Assembly: GCF_900100735.1 (NCBI RefSeq)
Contig: NZ_FNCJ01000008.1
Location: 186,001-250,000, forward strand
Reading direction: 5' to 3'
DNA from: Paraburkholderia phenazinium
Lineage (GTDB): Bacteria > Pseudomonadota > Gammaproteobacteria > Burkholderiales > Burkholderiaceae
DNA: 64,000 bases
Position numbers and translations under genes: made by a program. Every line of letters starts with the position of its first letter. Position 1 is the first letter of the stretch. The notes below the pieces were generated by a model that worked only from the letters and a program-made list of their open reading frames with translations, was not told where the DNA came from and searched no databases. This document shows positions 25,936 through 35,612 of the stretch, piece by piece.

Positions 25936-25992
25936 GCGCCGCGGCCATGCCGCGAGCTGATCGGCGGCGGCATGGGCCAGCCGCGCAGGCCA

Positions 25993-26011
25993 GCGGCATG
26001 GAGCATGCCGC
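25993..26011. terminator. Hairpin between convergent genes
   Basis: GCGGCATG-GAG-CATGCCGC is a perfect 8-bp stem with a 3-base loop, placed between the convergent gene at 25534 and the hydrolase at 26035. No T-run on either side. Confidence 0.4.
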
Positions 26012-26034
26012 CTGGTCCAGGACCAGCCGTTCGA

Positions 26035-26913
26035 TCAGCCCTGACCTGCCGCGCCTACGTTGCGGATAAACTCGTCGACATAGCGATTGAACGCCGCGGG
26101 GTGTGCGAGATTCATCCCGTGCGACGCGCCGCGCACAGTCTCGCGCCGCGCCTCCGGCAACCACGAAGCAAGCGCATTCGCGGCACGCCGGAACATCTCG
26201 GGACTCTTTTCCCCGTCGATCAGCAACACCGGGCAGCGCACCTGTGCGGCTTCTTCCGGCACGTACGCGGGCAGCGGATCGCGGAACTGGCGCGCCAATG
26301 TGTGCGCATTGTCGATCGCCATGGTGCGGAACGCCTGCGTGCTTTTCGCCCAGAAACCCGGGCGGCTCACTGAATCGACGAACAGTTGCAGACCCGCGTC
26401 CACATTCCCCTCCTCGATCAACTGAGCGGCACGCGCACGCAACGCATTGACCGTTTCCGGCAAAACGGCAGTCGGCCGCCCAGCAATCTGCAAGGGACCG
26501 CCGGGGTCGGCGAGCGTCAAGGTGCGCAGATGCTGCGCATGGCGCCGTGCAAAATGAAACGCCACACAGCCACCGCGCGAATGGCCGACCACGTGCGCCG
26601 GCCCTGCGCCGAAGCGCTCGATGAATTCGGCCAGTTCATCCGCGTGATCGTTCCAGCTAAACGGCAGGTCGGCCTCGGTATCGGTGACCGGCCAGTAGTG
26701 TGTCAGGCTGACGGCGACGCAGCGATAGTGCTTCGCCAACCCGTCGAGTTGCGGCTGCCAATAGCGGAAATCGCACAGCGAGCCATGCACGAACAGCAGC
26801 AGTTCGCCCTCGCCTTCGACAACATAAGGCATGCGCAAGCCGCTCGACAATTCGATAAACGACGGGGATAAAACAGGAGTGGGATGAGTCACGGGTCGAT
26901 TCGGGGACAACAC
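26035..26913 (-). CDS. Alpha/beta-hydrolase
   Basis: A 292-residue alpha/beta-hydrolase-fold enzyme. The nucleophile is in GHSRGGCVAF, the oxyanion region in FVHGSLCDFRYW, the acid in LLIDGEKSP, and the catalytic His in ASHGMNLAHP. The cap region is typical of C-C hydrolases and haloperoxidase-like esterases, so the substrate cannot be told. The start is a GTG at 26913; a GTG seven codons later is an alternative. It is monocistronic and no pathway partner is adjacent. Confidence 0.82.
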   Translation of the reverse strand: MLSPNRPVTHPTPVLSPSFIELSSGLRMPYVVEGEGELLLFVHGSLCDFRYWQPQLDGLAKHYRCVAVSLTHYWPVTDTEADLPFSWNDHADELAEFIERFGAGPAHVVGHSRGGCVAFHFARRHAQHLRTLTLADPGGPLQIAGRPTAVLPETVNALRARAAQLIEEGNVDAGLQLFVDSVSRPGFWAKSTQAFRTMAIDNAHTLARQFRDPLPAYVPEEAAQVRCPVLLIDGEKSPEMFRRAANALASWLPEARRETVRGASHGMNLAHPAAFNRYVDEFIRNVGAAGQG

Positions 26914-27120
26914 GGCGAGCGCCCATCAGGCGTGCCGGTTCTTCTAAGGTGAAGTGGAACGAAGTGCGCCGTGCAGCCCCGTTGGGGCGACAGGGTCAGC
27001 GGGTGAGGCAGTATTGTCACACAGGTCGCGACGCGCGCCCAGCCGCTGCGTGCCGTGCGCCCCCGCTTTTATTTCACGCCTCCACGCCCGCCGGCCGCGG
27101 CCGCAGGCTGGTGGTCACGC

Positions 27121-28173
27121 TTATTCGTAGACGAGCTCGTCGAGCAAGCCCGCTTCCGCAGCGGCCCCGGCGCCGCGCACCGCGCACGTGAGCGGCTCGT
27201 CGGCCACGCGCACTGCGAGCCCGAGTTCGGCAGTCAAACGCCGTCCGAGGTTGGCAAGCAGCGCGCCGCCGCCGGTCAGGACAATGCCGGTGTCGGCGAT
27301 ATCCGTCACCAGTTCGGCCGGCGCGTTTTCGAGCGCCGACTTCACCGCGCCGATCACGTGGCGCAGCGGCCCGTCGATAGCATCGGCGATATCGTGGTTA
27401 TTCAGTTCGACCGTGCGCGGCAAGCCGTCGTCGACGCTGCGGCCGGTCGCGTTCATGCGCTCCATCGGCACATCGCGCATCGCCGAGCCGATGGTCTTTT
27501 TGACGTGCTCCGCGGTCTGTTCTCCCAGCACCACGCCATACAGGTTACGCACATAGTTGACGATCGCCGAGTCGAACTGGTCGCCGCCGACGCGGATCGA
27601 GCCGTTATAGGCCATGCCGCCCAGCGCGATCACACCGACTTCGGTCGTGCCGCCGCCGATATCGACCACCATGGAGCCGGTAGCCGAGGTCACTGGCAAG
27701 CCCGCGCCGACAGCAGAAGCCAGCGATTCGCCGATCAGGCTGACCTTCCATGCGCCCGCCGCGACCGCCGCTTCCTTGATCGCGCGCCGCTCCACCTGGG
27801 TCGCGCCGGCCGGCACGCAGATCGTGAAAGCCGCGCGGCGGCCGAAGAACGGACGCGGCCGCGCCATATCGACAAACTGCCGGATCATGTGTTCGGCTGC
27901 GGAAAAATTGGCGATCACGCCGTGGCGCATCGGCCGTACGGTCTCGAGATTGTTGGGTGCGCGGCCGAGGAGCTGTTTGGCCTCACTGCCGACTGCCGCG
28001 ACCCGCTTCCGCCCCGCGTCGAGACGCTTCTGGAAACACACCACGGACGGCTGATTAAGCACAATGCCGCCGTCGTCGGTATAGATAAGCGTATTAGCCG
28101 TGCCGAGGTCGACCGCCACGGTGTGACGGAACAAGCCCCTGAACAACGAATGGTGCGGCTTCGATCTGGCCAT
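27121..28173 (-). CDS. MreB-like actin homologue, orphan
   Basis: A 350-residue MreB-family protein, an ATP-dependent filament former that guides cell-wall synthesis. Actin-fold motifs are seen: VAVDLGTANTLIY (phosphate 1), VVDIGGGTTEVGVIALGG (phosphate 2) and TGIVLTGGGALLANL (adenosine). The gene is not followed by mreC, mreD or mrdA, so it is probably a second copy rather than the main mreB of the mre operon. The N-terminal basic stretch (ARSKPHH) could help membrane contact. Paralogue status is inference from context. Confidence 0.8.
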   Translation of the reverse strand: MARSKPHHSLFRGLFRHTVAVDLGTANTLIYTDDGGIVLNQPSVVCFQKRLDAGRKRVAAVGSEAKQLLGRAPNNLETVRPMRHGVIANFSAAEHMIRQFVDMARPRPFFGRRAAFTICVPAGATQVERRAIKEAAVAAGAWKVSLIGESLASAVGAGLPVTSATGSMVVDIGGGTTEVGVIALGGMAYNGSIRVGGDQFDSAIVNYVRNLYGVVLGEQTAEHVKKTIGSAMRDVPMERMNATGRSVDDGLPRTVELNNHDIADAIDGPLRHVIGAVKSALENAPAELVTDIADTGIVLTGGGALLANLGRRLTAELGLAVRVADEPLTCAVRGAGAAAEAGLLDELVYE

Positions 28174-28377
28174 ATATAGGCTCTGCTTTGGTCGTTATCG
28201 CCCTTGTGGGACGCTGCGATGATTTCCCCGTGCCGCACGGCGATCCACTTGACGCTTTTGAGGGCGTGGCGGGATTCCGATACGGCGCGCGTGATTTTCA
28301 CGCTAATGAACCATTAACGGCAAGCAGATCAAATTCTTTAGGGCGACTTTACAATTGCGGCTTCATTTCCGCATTTT

Positions 28378-29046
28378 TCAGGCCGCCTTCGCACCGAGTG
28401 CACGCACCAGTGCATCGCGTCCCAGTATCAAGCCTTCGGTCGAAATCGTATGACCAATACCCGGCAGCGCAAATGCGCCGACGGCAAAGCCCGCGTCGCT
28501 AAAAGCGTGGGCCGCGCGCTCGAGCTCCAGCACCGGAATCACCGGATCTTCGACGCCGTGCACCAGCGTCAACGGTGTGCGGGCCGCCGTGGTGATCGGC
28601 GAGGCGAGCCGGCCGGAGTAGGCAACCACCGCAGCAGGCGCGTCGTTGCTGGTCGCTGCATGATGAAGCGCCATCATCGAGCCTTGCGAGAAGCCCACCA
28701 GCGAAAGCTTATCGAAAGCTAGCTGCCAATGCGCCAGTTCGGCGTCGAGCATGCGGCGCAGCGCCGGATATGCGTCGGCGACACGGCCAATACGGTTGGC
28801 CTCGTTCACATCGCGCAAGCTGAACCACTGCCGGCCGCCGAAGCCGCCCTCGAAACGCTCACTACCGTCGAGCGAGGTAAAGGCAACATCCGGCAGCGCC
28901 TTGCTCCAGCTATCGGCTAGCGGCAATAGGTCCTGCGCGTTGCTGCCCACGCCGTGCAGCAGCACGACCAGCGCACGCGCCGGTTTGTCTGCGGGAGCAG
29001 CGGCGGGCGCGAGGCGCCAGCCGTGTTCGAATTGTTTCCAGGCCAT
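28378..29046 (-). CDS. Carboxylesterase/phospholipase-family serine hydrolase
   Basis: A 222-residue protein of the acyl-protein-thioesterase/carboxylesterase group (YpfH-like). The catalytic serine is in LVGFSQGSMMAL, the acid in HGVEDPVIP and the His in PGIGHTIST. LLHGVGSNAQDLLPLAD is the typical oxyanion segment. It would hydrolyse short acyl esters in the cytoplasm. The gene is divergent from the DHA2 transporter 285 bases away. Confidence 0.85.
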   Translation of the reverse strand: MAWKQFEHGWRLAPAAAPADKPARALVVLLHGVGSNAQDLLPLADSWSKALPDVAFTSLDGSERFEGGFGGRQWFSLRDVNEANRIGRVADAYPALRRMLDAELAHWQLAFDKLSLVGFSQGSMMALHHAATSNDAPAAVVAYSGRLASPITTAARTPLTLVHGVEDPVIPVLELERAAHAFSDAGFAVGAFALPGIGHTISTEGLILGRDALVRALGAKAA

Positions 29047-29330
29047 CGCGATTCCTTTTCTTTCCGATCCTTTATCTGCGTAGGCGTGTGCTTGGCAAAC
29101 GCCACACCCGCCACACCATTCAGTTCACAGCCGCGAGCATACGCTTTCGCGTCGCTTTTTGCCGCCTTTGCCAAGCTAACTCGTGCCGCCGCCGACAACC
29201 CTGTTGAGGGAATGCTGGTAGGCTGCCGGTAGCTGTTTTGCATCTGCTGGGCGAAGGGCTTGTCGCTCGCCTTCCCGCAAGCCGGCACCGCGCAACCGCA
29301 TCGCCTCATTACCCTGCTCCGGAGAATCGA

Positions 29331-30902
29331 TTGAGCCAGCCCGCCACTGCGCCCGCATCGCCCCCGCCGCCACCGCCGCTCAAAGGCGGCCAGCTCGTGC
29401 TGGCGACGATCGCGGTCGCGCTTGCCACCTTCATGAACGTGCTCGATACGTCCATCGCCAATGTCGCGATTCCGACCATCTCGGGCAACCTCGGCGTGTC
29501 GGTGGACGAAGGCACCTGGGTGATTACCGTATTCGCCGCGGCCAATGCCGTGTCGATTCCGCTGACCGGCTGGCTCACGCAGCGCATCGGCCAGGTCAAG
29601 CTGTTCGTCGGCGCCATCCTGATGTTCGTGCTGTCGTCGTGGCTGTGCGGCATCGCCCCGACGCTGCCCATCCTGCTGCTCGCACGCGTGCTGCAAGGCG
29701 CGGTGGCTGGCCCGCTGATTCCGCTGTCGCAGGCGATTCTGCTCGGCTCGTATCCCAAGGAGAAATCGTCCACCGCCCTCGCCTTATGGGCCATGACCGC
29801 CACGGTCGGCCCGATTGCCGGGCCTGCGCTCGGCGGCTGGATCACCGATAGCTATAGCTGGTCGTGGATTTTCTACATCAATATTCCGGTGGGCATTTTC
29901 GCCGCCGGGGTCACGTGGATGATCTATCGCACCCGCGAAACGGCCACCCGCAAGCCGCCGATCGACGTGGTTGGCCTCGGCCTGCTGGTCACCTGGGTCG
30001 CCTCCTTGCAGGTGATGCTCGACAAGGGTAAGGATCTCGACTGGTTCTCCTCGCCGGTGATTGTCATTCTGGGCATTACCGCAGTGATCAGTTTTGCGTT
30101 CTTCCTTGTCTGGGAGCTGACCGAGGAGAATCCGATCGTCGACCTACGCCTCTTTAAGCAGCGCAATTTCCTCGGCGGCACCATTGCGATCTCGGTGGCC
30201 TATGGGGTGTTCTTCGGCAATCTCGTGCTGCTACCGCAATGGATGCAGGAGTACCTGAACTACCGCTCGGTGGACGCCGGCCTCGTGACCGCGCCGCTCG
30301 GCGTGTTCGCGGTGATTCTCGCGCCGGTCATGGGCCGGGTTCTGCCCCGCTCGGACGCCCGGATCATCGCCACGCTTGCCTTTATCGGCTTTGCGATTGT
30401 GTTCTATATGCGCTCGAAGTACGTGATCGAGATCGACACCTGGCATCTGGTGATCCCAACCCTGCTGCAAGGCATTCCGATGGCGCTGTTTTTCGTGCCG
30501 CTGACCGCGATCATTCTGTCCGGGCAGCCGCCAAACAAGATCCCGGCGGCGGCGGGTCTGTCGAATTTTGCGCGGGTGTTTTGCGGCGCGGTGGGTACCT
30601 CGATTGCCGGCAATGAGTGGAATAACCGCACGGTGCTCCACCATGCGCGGCTGACGGAGCAGGCCACGATCGACAATCCGGTGTTTAACCAGCAGATCGA
30701 TTCGACCCAGTCGCTGCTGCATCTGAACACCCAGTCGGCGCACGCGCTGTTCGACTTCACGGTGAATACGCAGGCAGCAATGATGGGGCTGAACGATATT
30801 TTCTTTGTGTCGGCGATTATCTTTATTCTGATCATTCCGTTGATCTGGATTACGCGGCCCTCCAAGGGCGGCGGCGGAGCAGACGCGGCCGGAGCTCACT
30901 GA
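29331..30902 (+). CDS. DHA2-family MFS drug efflux transporter (EmrB type)
   Basis: A 523-residue, 14-helix proton-driven exporter of the DHA2 group. Motif D1 is FMNVLDTSIANVAIPTISG, motif A-like LTQRIGQVKLF, and motif C GPIAGPALGGWITDSYSWSW. A Pro-rich N-terminus (residues 3-17) precedes helix 1. The start is set at TTG 29331 because GGAG lies about 8 bases upstream; in-frame codons further upstream lack such support. No emrA-type fusion gene or regulator is adjacent, which is unusual for EmrAB systems. Confidence 0.88.
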   Translation: MSQPATAPASPPPPPPLKGGQLVLATIAVALATFMNVLDTSIANVAIPTISGNLGVSVDEGTWVITVFAAANAVSIPLTGWLTQRIGQVKLFVGAILMFVLSSWLCGIAPTLPILLLARVLQGAVAGPLIPLSQAILLGSYPKEKSSTALALWAMTATVGPIAGPALGGWITDSYSWSWIFYINIPVGIFAAGVTWMIYRTRETATRKPPIDVVGLGLLVTWVASLQVMLDKGKDLDWFSSPVIVILGITAVISFAFFLVWELTEENPIVDLRLFKQRNFLGGTIAISVAYGVFFGNLVLLPQWMQEYLNYRSVDAGLVTAPLGVFAVILAPVMGRVLPRSDARIIATLAFIGFAIVFYMRSKYVIEIDTWHLVIPTLLQGIPMALFFVPLTAIILSGQPPNKIPAAAGLSNFARVFCGAVGTSIAGNEWNNRTVLHHARLTEQATIDNPVFNQQIDSTQSLLHLNTQSAHALFDFTVNTQAAMMGLNDIFFVSAIIFILIIPLIWITRPSKGGGGADAAGAH

Positions 30903-31003
30903 GCACGACGCGAACAAGGTGATCGGCCGGGCCATGCTCTGGCCGATTCGCCATTTGCGGCGGCTTGCCAGTAAAATCGCGGCTCCCACGCTCGCTCCTG
31001 CTC

Positions 31004-31918
31004 ATGAACTACCAAGGCATCCTCGAACAGATTCATCGCGATCTGCAGCCCTATCTGGGAACCGGCCGCGTTGCCGACTACATTCCCGAACTGGCAAAAG
31101 TCCCGGCCAATAGCTTCGGCATGGCCATCGTCACGACGGCCGGCGAGGTCTTCCGCACGGGCGAAGCCGACACCCGCTTCTCGATCCAGAGTATCTCGAA
31201 GCTATTCGCCTGCACGATGGCGTTCCGGCTGCTCGGCGACGAGCTGTGGCAGCGCGTCGGCCGCGAACCGTCGGGCACGCCGTTCAATTCGCTGGTGCAG
31301 CTCGAATCGGAGCAAGGCAAGCCGCGCAATCCGTTTATCAACGCCGGCGCGCTGGTCGTGACCGACGTGCTGTGCCGCCGCTTCGTACAGGCGGAGACGG
31401 CGCTGGTGGAGTTTATGCGGCGGCTCACCGGCGAGGTGACGATCGACTACGACTTGCGCGTCGCGCAGTCCGAGTTGCAACACGCGCACCGCAACCAGGC
31501 CATGGCGCACTTCATGGCAAGCTTCGGCAATATGGAAATGCCGGTCGACGCGGTGATCGACGCGTATTGCCGGCAATGTGCGATCTCGATGAGCTGCGTC
31601 GAGCTGGCGAAAGCCGCCCTCTTCCTCGCCAATGGCGGCGTGGCGCCGGTGTCGGGCGAGCAAATCCTCGATGCGAGCTCGGCGAAGCGCCTGTCGGCGT
31701 TGATGCTGACCTGCGGTACTTACGATGCTGCCGGAGACTTTGTCTTTCGCGTTGGCTTGCCGGCGAAGAGCGGGGTTGGTGGTGGGATCGTCGCGGTGCT
31801 GCCGGGGGAAATGGCGGTTTGCGTGTGGTCGCCGGGGCTCGATGCGAACGGCAACTCGCTTGCGGGTGTGAAGTCGCTGGAATGGCTAACCACGCTCACT
31901 GGGCAGTCGATTTTTTGA
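31004..31918 (+). CDS. glsA: Glutaminase
   Basis: A 304-residue glutaminase (beta-lactamase-like serine fold) that hydrolyses glutamine to glutamate and ammonia. The nucleophile motif is SIQSISK (Ser and Lys). NPFINAGALV, ASFGNMEMPVDAVIDAYC and GLPAKSGVGGGIVAVLPG are family signatures, the last being the C-terminal lid. The ATG at 31004 gives the usual N-terminus. The gene stands alone 100 bases after the MFS transporter, and a short stem (ATCGGCC/GGCCGAT) lies between them. Confidence 0.93.
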   Translation: MNYQGILEQIHRDLQPYLGTGRVADYIPELAKVPANSFGMAIVTTAGEVFRTGEADTRFSIQSISKLFACTMAFRLLGDELWQRVGREPSGTPFNSLVQLESEQGKPRNPFINAGALVVTDVLCRRFVQAETALVEFMRRLTGEVTIDYDLRVAQSELQHAHRNQAMAHFMASFGNMEMPVDAVIDAYCRQCAISMSCVELAKAALFLANGGVAPVSGEQILDASSAKRLSALMLTCGTYDAAGDFVFRVGLPAKSGVGGGIVAVLPGEMAVCVWSPGLDANGNSLAGVKSLEWLTTLTGQSIF

Positions 31919-32162
31919 TCGCCCCGACGCGGATCACTCGCCGGTTTGTTTCTATTGATCACATGAGTGACTGATGCCGAATGACTGTTTACCTCGCATC
32001 GTCGAACTGACCGCAGATTTTGCACCGAAACGAGGACTACCCCTCAAAGCGCGCTAGACCGCCCTCACGCCCCGCCCTAAGATGAAAGCGGGGCGGCGCG
32101 CATCACCAGCCGCCGCGCCCGTCTCGCCATAGCACGCAATAAGTCGAACGGAGGCGACCCGT

Positions 32163-33374
32163 ATGAACAGCCACATGTTCCACCTCGCCTCGCTCGCGTT
32201 CATGGCGGCATGCATGGCGTGCCCCGTTGCATCGGCACAGGGCAAATACGATCCTGGCGCATCCGATACCGAGATCAAAGTGGGCAACGTGACGGCCTAC
32301 ACCGGCGAGTTCGCCGAATACGGCCAGGTCGCGCGCGCCGAGGCGGCGTACTTTCGGAAGATCAACGACGAAGGCGGCATCAACGGCCGCAAGATAGATT
32401 TCGTAAGCGTCGACAGCGGCTCGAACGTGCAGACCGCGGTCGCGCTCGCGCACAAACTCGTCGACGAAGAACAGGTGCTGCTGCTAGTCAGCGTGTTCGG
32501 CGCAGCGAGCAATCTCGCGATCCGCCCGTATATGAACGAGAAACATGTGCCGCAGCTCTTCGTCGCGAGCAACGCATCGACGTTCGACGATCCACAGCAC
32601 TTCCCCTGGACGATGGGCTGGGAAGCCTCGCGCCACACCGAGGCGGCCGCCTATGCCAGGTACATCCTGCGCAACAAGCCCGACGCGAAGATCGGCGTGC
32701 TCTACGGTAGCGACGAAGCAGGACACGAATATGTGAGCGCCATTCGCGAAGCGCTGGGCGAAAAGGCGGCAACGATGATCGTCAAGGAAGAGGTGTTCTC
32801 GTATGGCGATCCGGCCGGGATCGGCGCGCATGTCGCCGCACTCAAGGACTCGGGCGCCAACGTGTTCTTGAACATGACATTCGGCCAGTTCGCGACCGCA
32901 GCGATACGCAAGGCTTACGACATCGATTGGCACCCGTTGCAGTTCATTCCAAACGGGTCGCTGTCCATCGCGGCGTTTATCGAACCTGCGGGTCTCGAGA
33001 GAGCCAACGGCATCATCACGAACGCGCGCTCGAAAGGCTGGAGCGACCCTCGTTCCAGGCAGGACCCCGACGTGCGCGCGTTTCTCGCCTGGATGAAGCA
33101 ATACAACACCGAAGCCAACGAGCGTGACGCCAACAACGTCTACGGCTATGAAGTCGCGCAGACTCTGGTCGCGGTGCTCAAGCAATGCGGCAACGATCTG
33201 ACCCGGGAGAACGTGATGAAGCAGGCCGCAAGCCTGAACCTCGAGCTGGGCATGCTGCGGCCCGGCATTCGGATTTCGACATCGCCTACCGACTATCGCC
33301 CGATCAAGCAGCTTTATCTCGTCCGCTTCAACGGGCAGCAATGGGTGCCGACCGGCGATATCGCCGGCGACTGA
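32163..33374 (+). CDS. Periplasmic substrate-binding protein, branched-chain amino acid ABC type (orphan)
   Basis: A 403-residue type I periplasmic binding protein (Peripla_BP_6). A signal peptide is visible (residues 1-25, cleavage after VASAQ). The mature part begins DTEIKVGNVTAYTGEFAEYG, typical of Leu/Ile/Val or amide-binding receptors. SVFGAASNLAIRPYMNEKHVP and GYEVAQTLVAVLKQCG are family features. No permease or ATPase genes are adjacent, so it must share a transporter or act as a stand-alone receptor. Ligand unknown. Confidence 0.88.
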   Translation: MNSHMFHLASLAFMAACMACPVASAQGKYDPGASDTEIKVGNVTAYTGEFAEYGQVARAEAAYFRKINDEGGINGRKIDFVSVDSGSNVQTAVALAHKLVDEEQVLLLVSVFGAASNLAIRPYMNEKHVPQLFVASNASTFDDPQHFPWTMGWEASRHTEAAAYARYILRNKPDAKIGVLYGSDEAGHEYVSAIREALGEKAATMIVKEEVFSYGDPAGIGAHVAALKDSGANVFLNMTFGQFATAAIRKAYDIDWHPLQFIPNGSLSIAAFIEPAGLERANGIITNARSKGWSDPRSRQDPDVRAFLAWMKQYNTEANERDANNVYGYEVAQTLVAVLKQCGNDLTRENVMKQAASLNLELGMLRPGIRISTSPTDYRPIKQLYLVRFNGQQWVPTGDIAGD

Positions 33375-33431
33375 ACTCGACGGTCTCAAGTTGGCCGCAC
33401 CGCTGATTGTTCCGCCTCAACCTGTTAGTCG

Positions 33432-33839
33432 TTACGCGATGCCGCCATCCATCTGCAACTGATGGAGTACCTGCATTGCCGTCTGTGCCGATTCGAGAGG
33501 AACAAAAATATGATCGTGGTACGCGCCCGCCACCACGTTATAGCTAATGCCTGAGTGACCCAATGCACTGGCGAAGGCAGCGGTCAACCCCACTGCATCC
33601 AAGGCTGAATTCACGGTCAACGTAATCCAGGCGCACTTGAACAACGCATTCAAGCCGCTGATCGCCGCGTCCGTCTCGCTCACAATGACCGACAAACCCT
33701 CAGGCTCCCGGATTGAAGCAACGATGACGGCCGGATCAATGGCATGACCGTCCTTGACCGAAGCAAATACAAACACGCCCGGATTAAGCACCGGCTCCAA
33801 CGTCTTTAATAAAACAGAAAGATCGGAAACTGGATTCAT
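33432..33839 (-). CDS. ACT-domain protein
   Basis: A 135-residue protein with two ACT-like halves, one around residues 5-65 (VFVFASVKDG ... PEGLSVIVSETDA) and the other around 70-130 (WITLTVNSALDAVGLTAAFASALG). The family (ACT_3/ACT_7 type) is thought to bind amino acids and has no proven catalytic role. It is divergent from the ureidoglycolate-lyase-like gene, with 258 bases between them. Its target enzyme cannot be inferred here. Confidence 0.8.
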   Translation of the reverse strand: MNPVSDLSVLLKTLEPVLNPGVFVFASVKDGHAIDPAVIVASIREPEGLSVIVSETDAAISGLNALFKCAWITLTVNSALDAVGLTAAFASALGHSGISYNVVAGAYHDHIFVPLESAQTAMQVLHQLQMDGGIA

Positions 33840-34097
33840 GTAAGCTCCTGTGCAACATCGCTCGAAGTCATTCAGCCTTCGTTGGTTCGTGGACGTTGCG
33901 GATTGTCGACCGATTTGAGGCTATTGTCGAATGAATGGACGGGCCTACCGCCACCCTTCGATGATCGTTGGCGCGCGACCCGTATCTGCCGTTCGGTCCG
34001 ACGTTGCCGCAGTGGCCGTTTTCAGGTGTACAAAGGTCGGCTAAACGCCTTGTTCGAGCATCTGCGTCAGCATCTTCAACCCGTGTAAAGTGTGCCG

Positions 34098-34751
34098 ATG
34101 TCCCAAGAGATCGATTACCTCAAGCCCGCCCTTCCTCCCGGCCTCCGGCGCGTGTCGATGCCTGTGGTCGACGCGACCCCTGCAACGCTTGAAGGATTTG
34201 GGAGGCTTGTGACAGACCCGAGCGAGTGCCCGATCGAGATTGTGCAGTGGCCGGCGGTGGGCACCAGGCCCATCGACCCCGGAACCGGTGATGAGGCCGG
34301 CACAACCGAGGGCACATTTGTGAGCGAATGGCGAGGAGATATTCTCTACGGTCGAAACGAGGCCGTGGGCGGTCACTACATCCTTGCGTACGCAAGGGAG
34401 CCTGAAGCAGCCCGCGAAGACAGCGTCAATGCCCCGGAACGCATGTTGCTTTGGCACGCGAACTACCACCCGGATGGCGGGCAACTGTTCTTTCCGCTCG
34501 ACCATCGTCCGTTCTACGTTCCACTGGCATTGCCCGGGGACGACATTGCGCCAGAGAAGTTCGTGTGCTTTCGCTTCGATGGACAGCAGGGTCTCTACAT
34601 CCACCCAAACATCTGGCATGAAGGTGTGTTCAGTCTTGGCGGGACGCAGCGGTTCTTTGACAAGCAAGGCGCAGTCCATGCGCGCGTCTCTGTCGACTTT
34701 GCCCGCGAGTTTGGTTGCCTTCTCGAGGCGCCGATCGCCAGCGACGCCTAA
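34098..34751 (+). CDS. Ureidoglycolate lyase-like cupin protein
   Basis: A 217-residue beta-rich protein similar to ureidoglycolate lyase AllA (glyoxylate release in purine breakdown). Features are TLEGFGRLV, then FFPLDHRPFYVPLALPGDDI, YIHPNIWHEGVF and a C-terminal FDKQGAVHARVSVDFAREFG. The IHPNxWHEG motif is the cupin metal/substrate site. No allantoin genes are adjacent, so it may act on another ureido acid. Start ATG 34098 lacks a strong Shine-Dalgarno; a GTG two codons earlier is possible. Confidence 0.7.
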   Translation: MSQEIDYLKPALPPGLRRVSMPVVDATPATLEGFGRLVTDPSECPIEIVQWPAVGTRPIDPGTGDEAGTTEGTFVSEWRGDILYGRNEAVGGHYILAYAREPEAAREDSVNAPERMLLWHANYHPDGGQLFFPLDHRPFYVPLALPGDDIAPEKFVCFRFDGQQGLYIHPNIWHEGVFSLGGTQRFFDKQGAVHARVSVDFAREFGCLLEAPIASDA

Positions 34752-34996
34752 CCGTTTGGTCGAGGCGGCGATCCTCGCTGGAATATCTGGCACCCAAGGC
34801 TATCGGCCACAAGCAGTCACTCAGGAGCCCTCTGCTAGCTCTTGAGACACGCGCCGATACCCCGTCGCATCGCGGCCACTGGCGATACTCGAGAGCAAAT
34901 TCAAACCATTCGTCGGGCAGTTAGCCGCTTGCGGATACTCGGATATCAACCCCGCGTCGAACCCACCGCAGGTCCTCTGAACCTGTTTTTCGGACC

Positions 34997-35368
34997 ATGT
35001 CGAATCGTGCCCCTGTCGTTCGTCGTAGCTATGCGACGAGGCCAAAATCGACATTGGAATCCTCGCTCCAGGAACCACCGAAAGACTCAGGAGGCATTAT
35101 GGCCAGCTCAACGGCAACAAAAAGAAAGCTCGTGTTGAAGATGAAGGAACAGCCGGGCAACTTCATCCTTGCGCAAGGGGGCGCTCGGTTCGCCCAAAGC
35201 CTCGTTGCCTCCGGCCTCATTGACGAATATCGAATGGTCATTCATCCGGTTGCACTGCGCCGAGGCCAACAGCTGTTCTCCGGACTGCGCAGCCCGGTTG
35301 ATCTGCGCCTGATCAGCGCGACTCCCTTCAGCTCTGGCGTCGTGGCGGCCGTCTACCAGCCGGCATGA
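34997..35368 (+). pseudogene. C-terminal fragment of a dihydrofolate-reductase-like (RibD_C) protein
   Basis: Only the last third of a DHFR/RibD_C family reductase is present. The recognisable part is KEQPGNFILAQGGARFAQSL and GLIDEYRMVIHPVALRRGQQLF, which matches the C-terminal half of YyaP-type proteins. No N-terminal nucleotide-binding half is found on either strand in 34752-35098. An ATG at 35099 with a good AGGAGG could still express 89 residues, so a short functional domain is possible. The most likely reading is a decayed remnant. The 34752-34996 stretch holds no gene I can support. Confidence 0.6.
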
Positions 35369-35612
35369 ATCGTCGCGCGCGGACGACAAGAAACGACCGC
35401 GAGACCCGATAGCAGCAGCGGAGGGCTACGGCCTTCCGCCGAATGTCCTATGGGTCGGTAGTGTGAGTTCGCTGATTCAGGAAACTGCCAACCAAAGGCG
35501 TGCTGCCTGGCTAAACTTGGAGCGAATGTCGAATATTCGAACCCGCGCCTGTAGCGCAAGCTGCGCCAGCACGCGTGGTTATCACCCAGTCACCTCTACG
35601 CTGGAATTCCGC

